Source: Pandoraea bronchicola (GTDB lineage: Bacteria; Pseudomonadota; Gammaproteobacteria; Burkholderiales; Burkholderiaceae). Taken from it: a stretch of DNA of 64,000 nucleotides. Numbering within the stretch: the first letter of the stretch is position 1; the number at the start of each line of letters is the position of its first letter. The translations under genes were made by a program, and so were the position numbers. Positions 47,124 to 57,100 of this stretch are shown piece after piece. The notes below the pieces were generated by a model. It was not told the DNA's origin. It made no database searches and was given only the letters and a program-made list of their open reading frames with translations. Location of the stretch: the NCBI RefSeq assembly GCF_902459805.1, contig NZ_CABPST010000007.1:62001-126000 (forward strand), read 5' to 3'.

Positions 47124-47158
47124 AGCCGCGCGGCGTTTGCCGGGCGGCTTTTTTCTTG
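47124..47158 (+). terminator. Terminator after the first PilV-like gene
   Basis: AGCCGCGCGGC / GCCGGGCGGCT (11 positions, one mismatch, loop GTTT; 47124-47149) followed by TTTTTTCTTG. It lies 209 bases after the pilin stop, in a 377-base gap that otherwise holds no gene. Confidence 0.88.
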
Positions 47159-47292
47159 TCGAACGATTGCGTATAGGAATTGACGGAAAGTTCTGGTGCT
47201 TTCTATCGCACTGGGTCAAATCTTGAGATTCTTCGTCGCTTGTCCCCTGTTTTCGAGGGGCTTACGAGTCGTTGCGACAGGAGACGCGTGAC

Positions 47293-48732
47293 ATGGAGAG
47301 TTGGCTCAAGCCGTTGGTCGATGTCGTGGGCGGGGTGCTTTCGGGATACCCGCTGGTGATCGCCTTGCTGGGGGCGGGTTTGTATTTCACCATCCGATTC
47401 GGCGCAATTCAGATTCGCGCGCTCTGGCATAGCATCTGCCTGCTGCGCTCCTCGGGCACCACCTCGGGCATCTCGCCGTTTCAGGCCTTTGCCACGGGAT
47501 TGGCGAGCCGTGTCGGGACTGGCAACATCGCTGGGGTGGCGGTCGCGCTGACCATCGGCGGACCGGGCGCCATTTTCTGGATGTGGATGACGGCGCTGCT
47601 CGGCATGGCGTCGGCGTTCGTTGAATCGACGCTCGCGCAAATCTTCAAGATTCCGCACCACGACAACACCTTCCGCGGTGGTCCGGCGTACTACATCCAG
47701 ATGGGTCTCGGCTCGCGAAAATTCGGCATCCTCTTTGCGCTGGCGCTGCTGTTCACCTTCGGCTTCGCACTCAACTCCGTGCAGTCGCACTCGATTGCCG
47801 AAGCGCTCGAGGCGTCGTTCGGCTGGGAGCGCACATGGATCGGCATTGCCTTGGTATTGATGACGGCGCCGATCATCTATGGCGGCGTGCGACGCGTCGC
47901 GCGCTTTGCACAATGGATCGTGCCGGTGATGGCGATCGCCTATCTCGGACTTGCCGTGTACATCTGTATCGTGAACATCGATCAGATTCCCGGCATGATC
48001 GCGATGATCCTGCGTCACGCGTTTGGGCTTGAGCCCGCCGCAGGCGGCATCGCCGGTTATGTCGTGAGTCAGGCGGTGTTGATGGGCGTGAAGCGCGGTC
48101 TTTTCTCCAACGAAGCGGGCATGGGCAGCGCGCCCAACGCGGCCGCAGTGGCGACGACCCGGCATCCGGTGCAGCAAGGGCTGATGCAGATGCTCGGCGT
48201 ATTCTTCGACACGATCGTCGTATGTTCGGCTACGGCATTCATGATTCTGCTCTCCGGCCAGTTCATACCGGGTGCCGCGCCGGAAGGGGCTGTGCTCACA
48301 CAACGCGCACTGGCGGCGCATGTGGGCAATTGGGCGGTCATTTTTACCGGCATCACCGTGTTCTTCCTCGCTTACTCGAGCGTGCTGGGCAACTACGCGT
48401 ATGCCGAAGTGAATATGGATTACCTGACGCAACGTCCGTGGCTTCTCAATATCTTCCGTGCGCTGGTGCTGCTGGCGGTGATGCTGGGCTCCGTTGCCAG
48501 CCTGCCGTTGGTGTGGAGCTTCGCGGACGTGGGCACGGCTCTGATGGCATTCATCAATCTGATCGCCATTGGCATGCTGATGAAGTATGCGTTGATCGCG
48601 TGGCGTGACTATCAGACGCAACGCAAGGCGGGCATTGCCGAGCCGGTCTTCACGCGCGACGTGTTGCCTCCGGAGATGCAGGCGCGTTTGTCAAAGGATG
48701 TGTGGTGCGCCGAGCGTGGTGGTGAACGCTGA
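47293..48732 (+). CDS. AGCS-family alanine/glycine:cation symporter
   Basis: The 479-residue membrane protein has about ten to eleven helices and the AGCS signatures GLASRVGTGNIAGVAVAL, FRGGPAYYIQMGLGSRKFG, GVKRGLFSNEAGMGSAPNAA and YSSVLGNYAYAEVNMDYL. It imports small neutral amino acids (alanine, glycine) with Na+ or H+. ATG 47293 is preceded by AGGAG at 9 nt. Location 2.5 kb after the glycine-cleavage and serine-dehydratase genes suggests it feeds that pathway, although two unrelated adhesin genes flank it. Confidence 0.93.
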   Translation: MESWLKPLVDVVGGVLSGYPLVIALLGAGLYFTIRFGAIQIRALWHSICLLRSSGTTSGISPFQAFATGLASRVGTGNIAGVAVALTIGGPGAIFWMWMTALLGMASAFVESTLAQIFKIPHHDNTFRGGPAYYIQMGLGSRKFGILFALALLFTFGFALNSVQSHSIAEALEASFGWERTWIGIALVLMTAPIIYGGVRRVARFAQWIVPVMAIAYLGLAVYICIVNIDQIPGMIAMILRHAFGLEPAAGGIAGYVVSQAVLMGVKRGLFSNEAGMGSAPNAAAVATTRHPVQQGLMQMLGVFFDTIVVCSATAFMILLSGQFIPGAAPEGAVLTQRALAAHVGNWAVIFTGITVFFLAYSSVLGNYAYAEVNMDYLTQRPWLLNIFRALVLLAVMLGSVASLPLVWSFADVGTALMAFINLIAIGMLMKYALIAWRDYQTQRKAGIAEPVFTRDVLPPEMQARLSKDVWCAERGGER

Positions 48733-48788
48733 CAACGGCCCTGTATAACAGGCGCCATTCAGTTTTCGTCGTGGTTCGAAAGATGAAG

Positions 48789-48817
48789 AACCGCGTGACC
48801 TGAGTCATGCGGTTTTT
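48789..48817 (+). terminator. Terminator after the AGCS symporter
   Basis: AACCGCGTGAC / GTCATGCGGTT (11 bp with one G-U, loop CTGA; 48789-48814) running into TTTTT. It isolates the symporter from the downstream PilV-like gene. Confidence 0.9.
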
Positions 48818-48984
48818 CATTTCGGGTCTGCGCTTCTGGATTTGCTGTCACGCATGGAGGGTTAACCGGCATTTCCCAATCCTCTCGCGTGCGACCTCAC
48901 TGACAATGCCAACTTTCAACGATCTCGCAATCGCCAGCCTGTGATGCTGCGTGTTTGCCGGACGACTCCAAAGGGGGCGCATCA

Positions 48985-50613
48985 ATGCGAAGAAACCAAT
49001 CAGGCATCTTTCTCGTCTCTGCTGCCGTTGCGATTGCTGTCGTCGGCATGCTGGTTACGTTCTGGGGGGTGAATCAGATGCGCCAGATGCGCGTCGAGCG
49101 GGCAGAGCGCGTTGGGCACGGACTCAAGATTATCGGCAACGCAGCCGATACGTTCGTCGCGAAGCACTACAAGGAACTCGCGGAGCTGCTTTCGACGCCC
49201 GGTAAAACCTGGACCCTCAAAGGTCATACGTTTACCAACGCGCCTCCTTCCTCGTCGTTCGGCTACGCGCACGTCGGAAATCTCGACGCAGCCGCGCTCA
49301 TCAAGGTGCTGGATATTTCAGGCGCGGGAAGCAAGCCGCCGCACGGCCTGGGCGACTATGACATTCGGGTATATCGGAAATGCGATCGGGAGAACCCGCC
49401 GAATTGTCAGATCAACTCGCTGACCTATCTCACGGAACCGGCAAAGCTCGCTTATTCGTCATCGCCCGATTACGCGTTCGCTGCGATTGTCGCGAAGACA
49501 GTCGGTGTGTACGGTGGGACGTCCATGATGGACAAGCCGCAGGAATTTCGATTTGTCGACGAGAAAATGCAGCCGATTCCTGAAGCGGTTCCGAATCCGC
49601 TGGGAAAGCCGGGATTGGTCGCCATGCGCGGCGGCTATCTGACGCACAGTCTGGACGTCAACGTCAGGCGCGATGGATCGCGCAACATCACGGGCGACCT
49701 GGACTTCGAGAACGGCAATACGCACCAAAGTATCAAAGGGATCAAGAACATCGTCGGCGTGGGAAAGCTCAGCATGAGCGAGCTTGAGATCGCGGGCAAA
49801 GCCACCGTGAAAGGTCCGCTCCATCTGAGCGACGATTCAGGCCGGAACCGGCAAGACATTGTCGGGGCGCGCAATATCGAAGGCGACGGCACGCTGACGA
49901 TGAAAGGCATTGAAGTGGAGGGGGCGATGGTGTCGGGCAACGCGACGATCAGCGGTCAATTGACCGCGAAACGCGGAGCGACCGTCGAAGGCGCGCTGAG
50001 GATGCAAAGCAACAACATCGAGGGCGCGGGGCACGTGAAGGCGGATAGATTTCAATCCAACTCGGGCGTGATTCGGCTGGATCGATCCAGCGAACAGAAT
50101 GCGTCTTGTCAGCCCGGCGAGATCGGGCGGGACGGCAGCGGCAAGATGCTCTCCTGCCAGAACTCCGATAGGGGTTGGACATGGCAACTGGCTCGCACTA
50201 CCGAGGTCGTCACCAAAGTCGTACACAAAGAGGTCGAACGAATCGTGGAAAAAGATAGACCGCTCGTCATGGCCAAATGGACCCAGACACACGGCAATTG
50301 CAACGGCTATAAAAAGATCGTAGGGAGCAGTTGGCGCTGGAGCGGATGGTACGGGAAGATTCCCGGCGCGCAGTTCTGCACCATCGTTTCAAGAGGATGG
50401 TGTAACGCATCCACTTTTGGATACTCCGACAAAGCGGGCGTGTACAACGTTGGCGAGAAGGGCCGGCCGGTCGCCATCGGTGGTACGCCGTACGCTGAAT
50501 TCGGGAACACCTACGGCGAGCTGATTTGTGCCTTCAAATCAAATGAGGATGCGCGCGCGCAAGGCTTTACGCTTTGCGACGAACGAACACAGAACTGCCA
50601 ACTGAATTTCTGA
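48985..50613 (+). CDS. PilV-like type IV pilus tip adhesin (copy 2)
   Basis: The 542-residue paralogue of the protein at 45047 starts MRRNQSGIFLVSAAVAIA behind AAGGGGG. N-terminal helix and stalk are strongly alike (WGVNQMRQMRVERAERVG; TYLTEPAKL; GLVAMRGGYLT). The same hinge motif (NASCQPGE...DGSGKMLSCQ) begins at residue 372, but the 150-residue tip beyond it is unrelated to copy 1, with WTQTHGNCNGYKK and WRWSGWYGKIPGAQFC and six further Cys. The stalk also carries extra collagen-like/coiled repeats (LHLSDDSGRNRQDIVGARN). The ~75 bases upstream resemble those of copy 1, so gene and leader were duplicated together. Confidence 0.7.
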   Translation: MRRNQSGIFLVSAAVAIAVVGMLVTFWGVNQMRQMRVERAERVGHGLKIIGNAADTFVAKHYKELAELLSTPGKTWTLKGHTFTNAPPSSSFGYAHVGNLDAAALIKVLDISGAGSKPPHGLGDYDIRVYRKCDRENPPNCQINSLTYLTEPAKLAYSSSPDYAFAAIVAKTVGVYGGTSMMDKPQEFRFVDEKMQPIPEAVPNPLGKPGLVAMRGGYLTHSLDVNVRRDGSRNITGDLDFENGNTHQSIKGIKNIVGVGKLSMSELEIAGKATVKGPLHLSDDSGRNRQDIVGARNIEGDGTLTMKGIEVEGAMVSGNATISGQLTAKRGATVEGALRMQSNNIEGAGHVKADRFQSNSGVIRLDRSSEQNASCQPGEIGRDGSGKMLSCQNSDRGWTWQLARTTEVVTKVVHKEVERIVEKDRPLVMAKWTQTHGNCNGYKKIVGSSWRWSGWYGKIPGAQFCTIVSRGWCNASTFGYSDKAGVYNVGEKGRPVAIGGTPYAEFGNTYGELICAFKSNEDARAQGFTLCDERTQNCQLNF

Positions 50614-50716
50614 CGGCGCTTGGCATACTCGTCCCATGCCTCTGCTTTTTGCGCTGGCCGTTCGCCCTCGTCTGACTTGAGGCGCGATCGAGATGGCGCG
50701 GCGGCAGATCTCAAAC

Positions 50717-50755
50717 ACAAGGGCCGGTGAGTCACCTCACCGGCCCTTGTTGATG
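50717..50755. terminator. Bidirectional terminator between PilV-like gene and LivK gene
   Basis: A perfect 15-bp stem, ACAAGGGCCGGTGAG / CTCACCGGCCCTTGT with loop TCAC (50717-50750), lies between two convergent genes. The flanks have only short T runs, so strength comes from the stem. Confidence 0.8.
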
Positions 50756-50780
50756 GTGCTGCTATCGAAGCGTCGTCAAC

Positions 50781-51923
50781 TTACTTGCCGCCGACGGTCT
50801 CCAGCACGGTCCACTTGCCGTCGACCACCTTATAGACGGTGATCGAGCCGTACTTCAGATCGCCCACGCTGTCGTAAGCCAGCTCGCGCGTGGTCACGCC
50901 CGGCATGCTCGTCTTGGCCAGCACCGGCAGATACTTCGCCGGATCGGTCGAGTTGGCCTTCTTCATGGCCGACATCATCGCCATTGCGCCGTCATAGGCG
51001 TAGGGCGAGTACGTCTCCGGGGCGCTGCCGAACTTGGCCTTGTAGCGCGACTCGTACGCGGCACCGCCGGGCATTTTGTCGAGCGGCAGACCTGCAAGCG
51101 AGACGACCGAGCCGTTGGCGGCGTCGCCGGCGATCTTCAGGAACGCATCCGACTTGACCATTTCACCGGCCATCAGCGTGCTCTTCATGCCCAGTTCGCG
51201 CATTTGCTTGGCGAGCGGGCCGGCTTGCGCGTCGGCGCCGCCGTAGAAGATCACGTCCGGATTGGCGCGCTTCAGGTTGGTCAGAATGGCGCGGAAGTCC
51301 ACGGCCTTGTCGTTGGCGAACTCGCGGCGCACGATCTTGCCGCCCGCAGCCTTGGCAGCCTTCTCGAACTCGTCGGCCAGACCCTGACCGTAGGCGGTGC
51401 GGTCGTCGACGATGGCGATGTTCTTGAAGCCCAGTTTCTTGACGGCGAAATTACCGACGACCGAACCCTGCTGGATGTCCGAAGTCATCATGCGGAACGT
51501 CGTCTTGAAACCCTGCTTGGTGTATTCCGGTGCCGTCGCCATGGCGATTTCGGGGATACCGGCCTGTGCGTAGATGCGCGATGCCGGGATCGTGGTGCCG
51601 GAGTTGAAGTGGCCGAGCATGCCCTTGACGCCCGTGTCGACCAGCTTCTGCGCGACCAGCGAACCCTGACGCGGGTCGGCCTGATCGTCTTCGGCCTGCA
51701 ACACGAACTTCACCGGCTTGCCTTCGATGGTCGGCTTGGTGGCGTTGTATTCGTCAACGGCGAGCTGGATGCCGTTCTGCATGTCCTTGCCGTAGTGCGC
51801 CTGGGCGCCCGTGAGCGGAGCGGCAAAACCCAGCTTCACTTCCTGCGCCTGTTGCGCACCGGCGGTGCCGAACGCGAGCAGACCCGCGAGCGCGACTGCG
51901 CTGAGCGTAAGCTTCGATTGCAT
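50781..51923 (-). CDS. LivK-type branched-chain amino acid ABC binding protein
   Basis: The 380-residue exported protein has a signal peptide (LSAVALAGLLAFGTAGAQQA) and a Leu/Ile/Val-binding fold: KLGFAAPLTGAQAHYGKDMQ, GTTIPASRIYAQAGIPEIAM, IAIVDDRTAYGQGLADEFEK and DVIFYGGADAQAGPLAKQM. ATG 51923 has a strong AAGGAGAGGG site. It stands alone; no livHMGF permease or ATPase genes are in the window, so it must share a transporter encoded elsewhere. Ligand specificity within branched or other neutral amino acids is not readable. Confidence 0.92.
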   Translation of the reverse strand: MQSKLTLSAVALAGLLAFGTAGAQQAQEVKLGFAAPLTGAQAHYGKDMQNGIQLAVDEYNATKPTIEGKPVKFVLQAEDDQADPRQGSLVAQKLVDTGVKGMLGHFNSGTTIPASRIYAQAGIPEIAMATAPEYTKQGFKTTFRMMTSDIQQGSVVGNFAVKKLGFKNIAIVDDRTAYGQGLADEFEKAAKAAGGKIVRREFANDKAVDFRAILTNLKRANPDVIFYGGADAQAGPLAKQMRELGMKSTLMAGEMVKSDAFLKIAGDAANGSVVSLAGLPLDKMPGGAAYESRYKAKFGSAPETYSPYAYDGAMAMMSAMKKANSTDPAKYLPVLAKTSMPGVTTRELAYDSVGDLKYGSITVYKVVDGKWTVLETVGGK

Positions 51924-52133
51924 CAACCCTCTCCTTGCATGTGTATGTCGTTGAGCGGCGTACCTGCGGGATCGCCGCGGTACACCTTTTCGTGGAACGC
52001 CGTCGAGACCAGGCCGGTCAGGCCTGTGGCGGCATCAATCGCAATCAAACGCATAATGCGTCCGACGCGGCAGTATTGGATGGCTGCGCGCGCCGGTCAA
52101 GAGGGACATATTCCGATAGATGGTGCTACCGGC

Positions 52134-53678
52134 TTATGGCGAAGGTTGCGCCGCCGGGGTGCCGGTGCTACCCGGTCCGTCCGTGCCGCCTTGCCGGATC
52201 TGGCGCAGGGCGGTTTCGGCGGCCGCGTAGCGCTCAAGTACGTCCGCACCGGGGGCGCGGTCGAGGCGGCTCACACCGATGAGCGCCAGACCGCCCAGCA
52301 CAAAGCCCGGCAGGATTTCGTACAGATCCCACCAGCCGAACTGCTTCCAGATCAGCACAGTGGCCGCGCCCACGACAATGCCTGCGAGCGCCCCGTTACG
52401 CGTGACGCGGGGCCACAACAGTGTGGCCAGCACCAGCGGACCGAAGGCCGCCCCGAAGCCCGCCCATGCGTAGCTCACCATGCCGAGCACGCGGCTTTCC
52501 GGATCGAGCGCCAGCAGCACGGCGACAACCGCGACGGTGAGCACCATCGCCCGGCCGATCCAGACGAGACGGCGCTGGCTGACGGGCCCGCGCGCAAAGG
52601 TCTTGTACAGGTCTTCCGTGAGCGCACTGGCGCACACCAGCAGTTGGCACGACAACGTACTCATGACGGCCGCCAGAATCGCCGCCAGCAGCACACCCGC
52701 GAGCCACGGTGTGAAGAGTTGCGTCGTCAGCGCCATGAAGATCGTTTCCGGGTTCGCCGCCACGCCCGCGCCGAGGTCCGGCCGTGCACTGTAGAAGGCC
52801 AGCCCGAAGAAGCCCACCGCCACGGCGCCAGTCAGGCACAGCACCATCCATGTCATGCAGATGCGGCGTGCCTGCGGAATCGCGGCCGCCGAGCGCGCCG
52901 CCATGAATCGCACGAGGATGTGCGGCTGGCCGAAGTAGCCGAGACCCCAGGCAAGCATCGAGATGACGCCAATGGGCGCGAGATCCCCGAACCAGTCGGT
53001 GTGTGCGGGGTGTACGGCCGTCACGGCGTCGACCGCTGCGGCCGGGCTGCCGTCGAGCGCAATCACGGCAATCGGGGTGACGACCAGCGCGGCAAACATC
53101 AGCGAGGCCTGCACCGTATCTGTCCAGCTCACCGCGAGGAAGCCGCCGATGAACACGTAGGCGATGGTCGCCACGGCGCCGATCCACAGCGCCGTGTGGT
53201 ACTCGAGGCCGAACATCGTCTCGAACAGACGTGCGCCGGCGACCACGCCCGACGCGCAATAGATCGTGAAGAAGATCAGAATCACGAGCGCCGTGACGAT
53301 GCGCAACACATGGCTGCGGTCGCCGAAGCGCTGTGTGAGGTACTCGGGCAGGGTCAGCGCATTGCCGCAGACCTCCGTGTGTACGCGCAGGCGCGCAGCC
53401 ACGAGACGCCAGTTGGCCCACGCGCCGATCGCGAGGCCAATGGCGATCCAGACGCCGGACAGGCCGCCCACGTAAATGGCGCCTGGCAGGCCAAGCAGCA
53501 ACCAGCCGCTCATGTCGGACGCACCTGCGGAGAGCGCGGTGACGAAACTGCCGAGGCGGCGTCCGCCGAGGATGTAGTCGGAGAGATTGTTGGTGGAGCG
53601 ATAGCCGAGCCACCCGATCACCAGCATCAATAGCAGATACACGGTGAAGGACACCGCAGTGGGATTCCAAAGGGACAT
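52134..53678 (-). CDS. putP: PutP, sodium/proline symporter
   Basis: The 514-residue permease of the SSS family has about 13 helices. PutP hallmarks are DYILGGRRLGSFVTALSAGA, SDMSGWLLLGLPGAIYVGGL, EYLTQRFGD, YFGQPHILVRFMA and ILAAVMSTLSCQLLVCAS. Start ATG 53678 has AAGGAGG. It lies downstream of putA in the same direction, but 450 bases of hairpin-rich sequence separate them, so it probably has its own promoter. A palindromic GTTGCAAC (PutA-type operator) sits 62 bases before the start. Confidence 0.96.
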   Translation of the reverse strand: MSLWNPTAVSFTVYLLLMLVIGWLGYRSTNNLSDYILGGRRLGSFVTALSAGASDMSGWLLLGLPGAIYVGGLSGVWIAIGLAIGAWANWRLVAARLRVHTEVCGNALTLPEYLTQRFGDRSHVLRIVTALVILIFFTIYCASGVVAGARLFETMFGLEYHTALWIGAVATIAYVFIGGFLAVSWTDTVQASLMFAALVVTPIAVIALDGSPAAAVDAVTAVHPAHTDWFGDLAPIGVISMLAWGLGYFGQPHILVRFMAARSAAAIPQARRICMTWMVLCLTGAVAVGFFGLAFYSARPDLGAGVAANPETIFMALTTQLFTPWLAGVLLAAILAAVMSTLSCQLLVCASALTEDLYKTFARGPVSQRRLVWIGRAMVLTVAVVAVLLALDPESRVLGMVSYAWAGFGAAFGPLVLATLLWPRVTRNGALAGIVVGAATVLIWKQFGWWDLYEILPGFVLGGLALIGVSRLDRAPGADVLERYAAAETALRQIRQGGTDGPGSTGTPAAQPSP

Positions 53679-53739
53679 GTAGCCTCCTTGAGCGTCGGTG
53701 TCACGCGCGTCGGGCACATCTCCCGGCATGACGAAAGAG

Positions 53740-53747
53740 GTTGCAAC
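53740..53747 (-). promoter_or_regulatory. Putative PutA operator upstream of putP
   Basis: GTTGCAAC contains two overlapping copies of GTTGCA, the sequence recognised by the ribbon-helix-helix domain of E. coli PutA. It lies 62 bases upstream of the putP start codon, where a promoter is expected. Confidence 0.55.
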
Positions 53748-53953
53748 GCGGGACGACGACTGCTGTGGCCGGCGATACGTGTCGCCGGCACGGGTTAACG
53801 GCGCTCACCGCGCAAAAGCGGTGAGACGCGTGAGATGTCGGGGGCGGGCGCGAAGATACCGCGAATGCGCTCAATGCGCGTAACTACGGGAGATGCGGCG
53901 GGGCGCGGAAGGCGGGGAGAGGGGCGAGCGAGGGGGGCTTGCCATCAACGAAT

Positions 53954-53996
53954 CGCGGCCGCCAATGTCCCGAAACACAGGACATTAGCGGCCGCG
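53954..53996. repeat. 17-bp inverted repeat (hairpin 1) between putA and putP
   Basis: CGCGGCCGCCAATGTCC (53954-53970) pairs with GGACATTAGCGGCCGCG (53980-53996) with one mismatch and a 9-base loop. No U tract follows on either strand. It is too long and too exact for a typical terminator. Confidence 0.8.
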
Positions 53997-54034
53997 AGGT
54001 GCAGCGCGATGCCGACGACAGGGGGTGTGATCGG

Positions 54035-54101
54035 CGAGGCAGGCCGTCAGATTTAGGACGAATCCAACAGGATGCTTCGCCAGACCTGACGGCCTGCCTC
54101 G
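54035..54101. repeat. 16-bp inverted repeat (hairpin 2) downstream of putA
   Basis: CGAGGCAGGCCGTCAG (54035-54050) and CTGACGGCCTGCCTCG (54086-54101) are a perfect inverted repeat around a 35-base loop. It begins 28 bases after the putA stop on the minus strand. It may stabilise the putA 3' end; no U tract follows. Confidence 0.8.
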
Positions 54102-54128
54102 ATCAACGGACCCCGAGTCGGTCGATGG

Positions 54129-57100
54129 TCAGCCGATGGTCATGAGGTTGGCGTTACCCCCTGCAGCAGCCGTATTGACGGACACCGAGCGCTCGCAAAG
54201 CAGGCGCTCCAGCGCGTAGTCGTCACCGGCAGCCAGTGCCTCGGGCGCGAGGCCCTGCACCGACAGGATCGGACCGTTGCGGGTGGCGATGCGACGGTTC
54301 AGGGCAAGCAACTCGTCGCTGTCGCCTTCGAACAGCACGGCGGCGAGCGACGCCTCAGCGGCGGCGTCCACACCGGCGGCCAGCACCGAGGCGCGGCCTT
54401 TGAGCGCGGCGGGCAGGGTGCTCACCAGATCACGGGCGGCGGCGCTGTCGCTGAAGACGGCGTTGTTGCCCGTCGCCAGCACGGCAGCCAGTTGCGTGCG
54501 CGCGCCGAGCGGCGTGGCGGCCACACACAGCACCGGGCCGCGCGGCTCCAGACCGTAGGTGTTGCGCTCGCCGGTCGGTCCCGGGAGGACGGCGGTAGCG
54601 TCGAGGGCCGACGTCGCCAGATAACGGTCGACGCGATCGATCGCGGCCGCGCGGTCCGCCGTGTTGTCCTTGGCGTGCAGCCAGTCGCGGTAGCTCACCA
54701 GCGGCGAGAGCGCGGCTTCGTTGCGATGGAGTTCCGGGGCCAGCGCGGCCGGACGCATCGCGAGCAGACGCGGCAGATACATCGGACCGCCTGCTTTCGG
54801 ACCCGTCCCAGACAGACCTTCGCCGCCAAACGGTTGCACGCCGACCACGGCGCCGATCACGTTCCGGTTCACGTAGACGTTGCCGACATGGGCGCGCTCG
54901 GTTACGTAGGCGATGGTTTCATCGATACGTGTGTGTACGCCGAACGTCAGGCCGTAGCCGGTGCCGTTGATCTGATCGAGCAGCTTGTCGAGTTGCGCGC
55001 GCTTGAAGCGGATTACGTGCAGCACCGGGCCGAAGACTTCGCGTTGCAGTGCCTTCAGATCGGTCAGCTCGATGAGCGTCGGCGGCACGAACGTGCCGTG
55101 GCGGGCGGCGTCCGGCAGCGTCAGTTGCTCGACGGGGAAGCCCTTGGCGCGCATCTGTTCGATGTGGTGGTTGATGCCGCTCTGGGCTTCGGCGTCGATC
55201 ACCGGGCCGACGTCGATCGCCAGTCGATCCGGGTTGCCGATGGCCAGCTCCTGCATCGCGCCCTTGAGCATGTGCAGGGTCTTATCGGCGATGTCGTCCT
55301 GCAGGCACAGCACACGCAGTGCCGAGCAGCGTTGACCGGCCGAATCGAAGGCCGAGGCGAGCACGTCGTACACGACCTGTTCGGGCAGCGCCGACGAGTC
55401 CACGATCATCGCGTTCTGACCGCCGGTCTCGGCGATCAGCGGAATCGGACGGCCGTTGGCGTCGAGGCGTTCGGCCAGCGTGCGCGCAATAATGCGGGCC
55501 ACTTCCGTCGAGCCGGTGAACATGACGGCCTTGATGCGAGCGTCGGCCACGAGCGCGGCGCCCACGGTCTCACCCGTACCCGGCAGCAGTTGCAGCGCGC
55601 CTGCCGGAACGCCGGCGGCCTGCATCAGGCGAACGGCTTCGGCGGCGATGAGCGGCGTCTGCTCGGCCGGTTTGGCGATGACCGGGTTACCGGCGGCGAG
55701 GGCGGCAGCGACCTGACCCACGAAGATCGCGAGCGGGAAGTTCCACGGGCTGATGCACAGCACCGGACCCAGCGGGCGGTGCGTGTCGTTGGAGAAGCCC
55801 TGACGGATCTGCGCGGCGTAGTAGCGCAGGAAATCGACGGCTTCGCGAACTTCGGCCACGGCGTTGGGCAGCGACTTGCCCGCTTCGCGCACACACAGCC
55901 CCATGAGCGTGGGCATATGGGCTTCGAGCAGGTCGGCCGAGCGCATCAGGCAGTCGGCACGCGCTTCGACCGGCGTGGCTTGCCAGATCGGGGCGGCAGC
56001 CACCGCGTGCGCGAGTGCCGCTTCCACGTCTGCCGAGGTGGCTTCGATGACCTGACCGACGACATCGCGCAGATCGGCTGGATTACGCACGGCACGCGGC
56101 GAGCCCGTGGTGCGTTCGCCATCGGCGAGCAGCGGGGCGGCGCGCCACTGCGTGCCCGCGCTCGCGAGCAAGGCCGACGACAGCGAGGCAAGACGGTGTT
56201 CGTTCGACAGATCGAAGCCCGACGAATTGGCCCGCGACGGGCCGTACAGATCGCGCGGCAGCGGAATCTTGGCGTGCGGCGCACCGAGCGGTTGCACCTT
56301 CTCGGCTTCCGAAATCGGATCGGCGATCAGCTCGTCGACGCTGATGGTTTCGTCCGCAATGCGGTTCACGAACGACGTGTTGGCGCCGTTCTCGAGCAAA
56401 CGGCGCACGAGGTAGGCGAGCAGCGTTTCGTGCGTGCCGACCGGCGCGTACACGCGGCACGGGCGTGCGAGCTTGCCCGAGGCGATGGGGCCGACGACTT
56501 CCTCGTAGAGCGGCTCGCCCATGCCGTGCAGGCACTGGAATTCGTACTGGCCCGGGTAGTAGTTGTTGCCCGCGAGGTGATAGATCGCCGAGAGCGTGTA
56601 GGCGTTGTGCGTGGCGAACTGCGGGTAGATCGCATCCGGCACGGCGAGCAGCTTCTTCGCGCAGGCGAGGTACGACACATCGGTGTAGATCTTGCGCGTG
56701 TAGACCGGATAGCCTTCGAGGCCGTCGACCTGCGCGCGCTTGATTTCCGTATCCCAGTACGCGCCCTTGACCAGACGCACCATGATGCGGTGACGGCTGC
56801 GGCGTGCCAGATCGATGATGAAGTCGATCACGAACGGGCAGCGCTTCTGATATGCCTGCACCACGAAACCGATACCGTTCCAGCCGGCCAGTTCCGGGTC
56901 GAAACACAGTGCCTCGAGCAGATCGAGCGAGATTTCGAGGCGATCGGCTTCTTCGGCGTCGATATTCAGGCCGATGTCATACGAGCGGGCCAGCTTGGCG
57001 AGCGCCTGCACGCGCGGCAGCAGCTCCGCGACCGCGCGCTCGTGCTGGCTGCGCGAATAGCGCGGATGCAGGGCCGAGAGCTTGATCGAGATACCCGGAC

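Noticed and set aside
46061-50120. Possible shufflon inversion sites at the PilV hinge
   Set aside because: No conserved 19-bp inverted repeats or invertase gene were found; the two genes are in the same orientation with complete separate tips.
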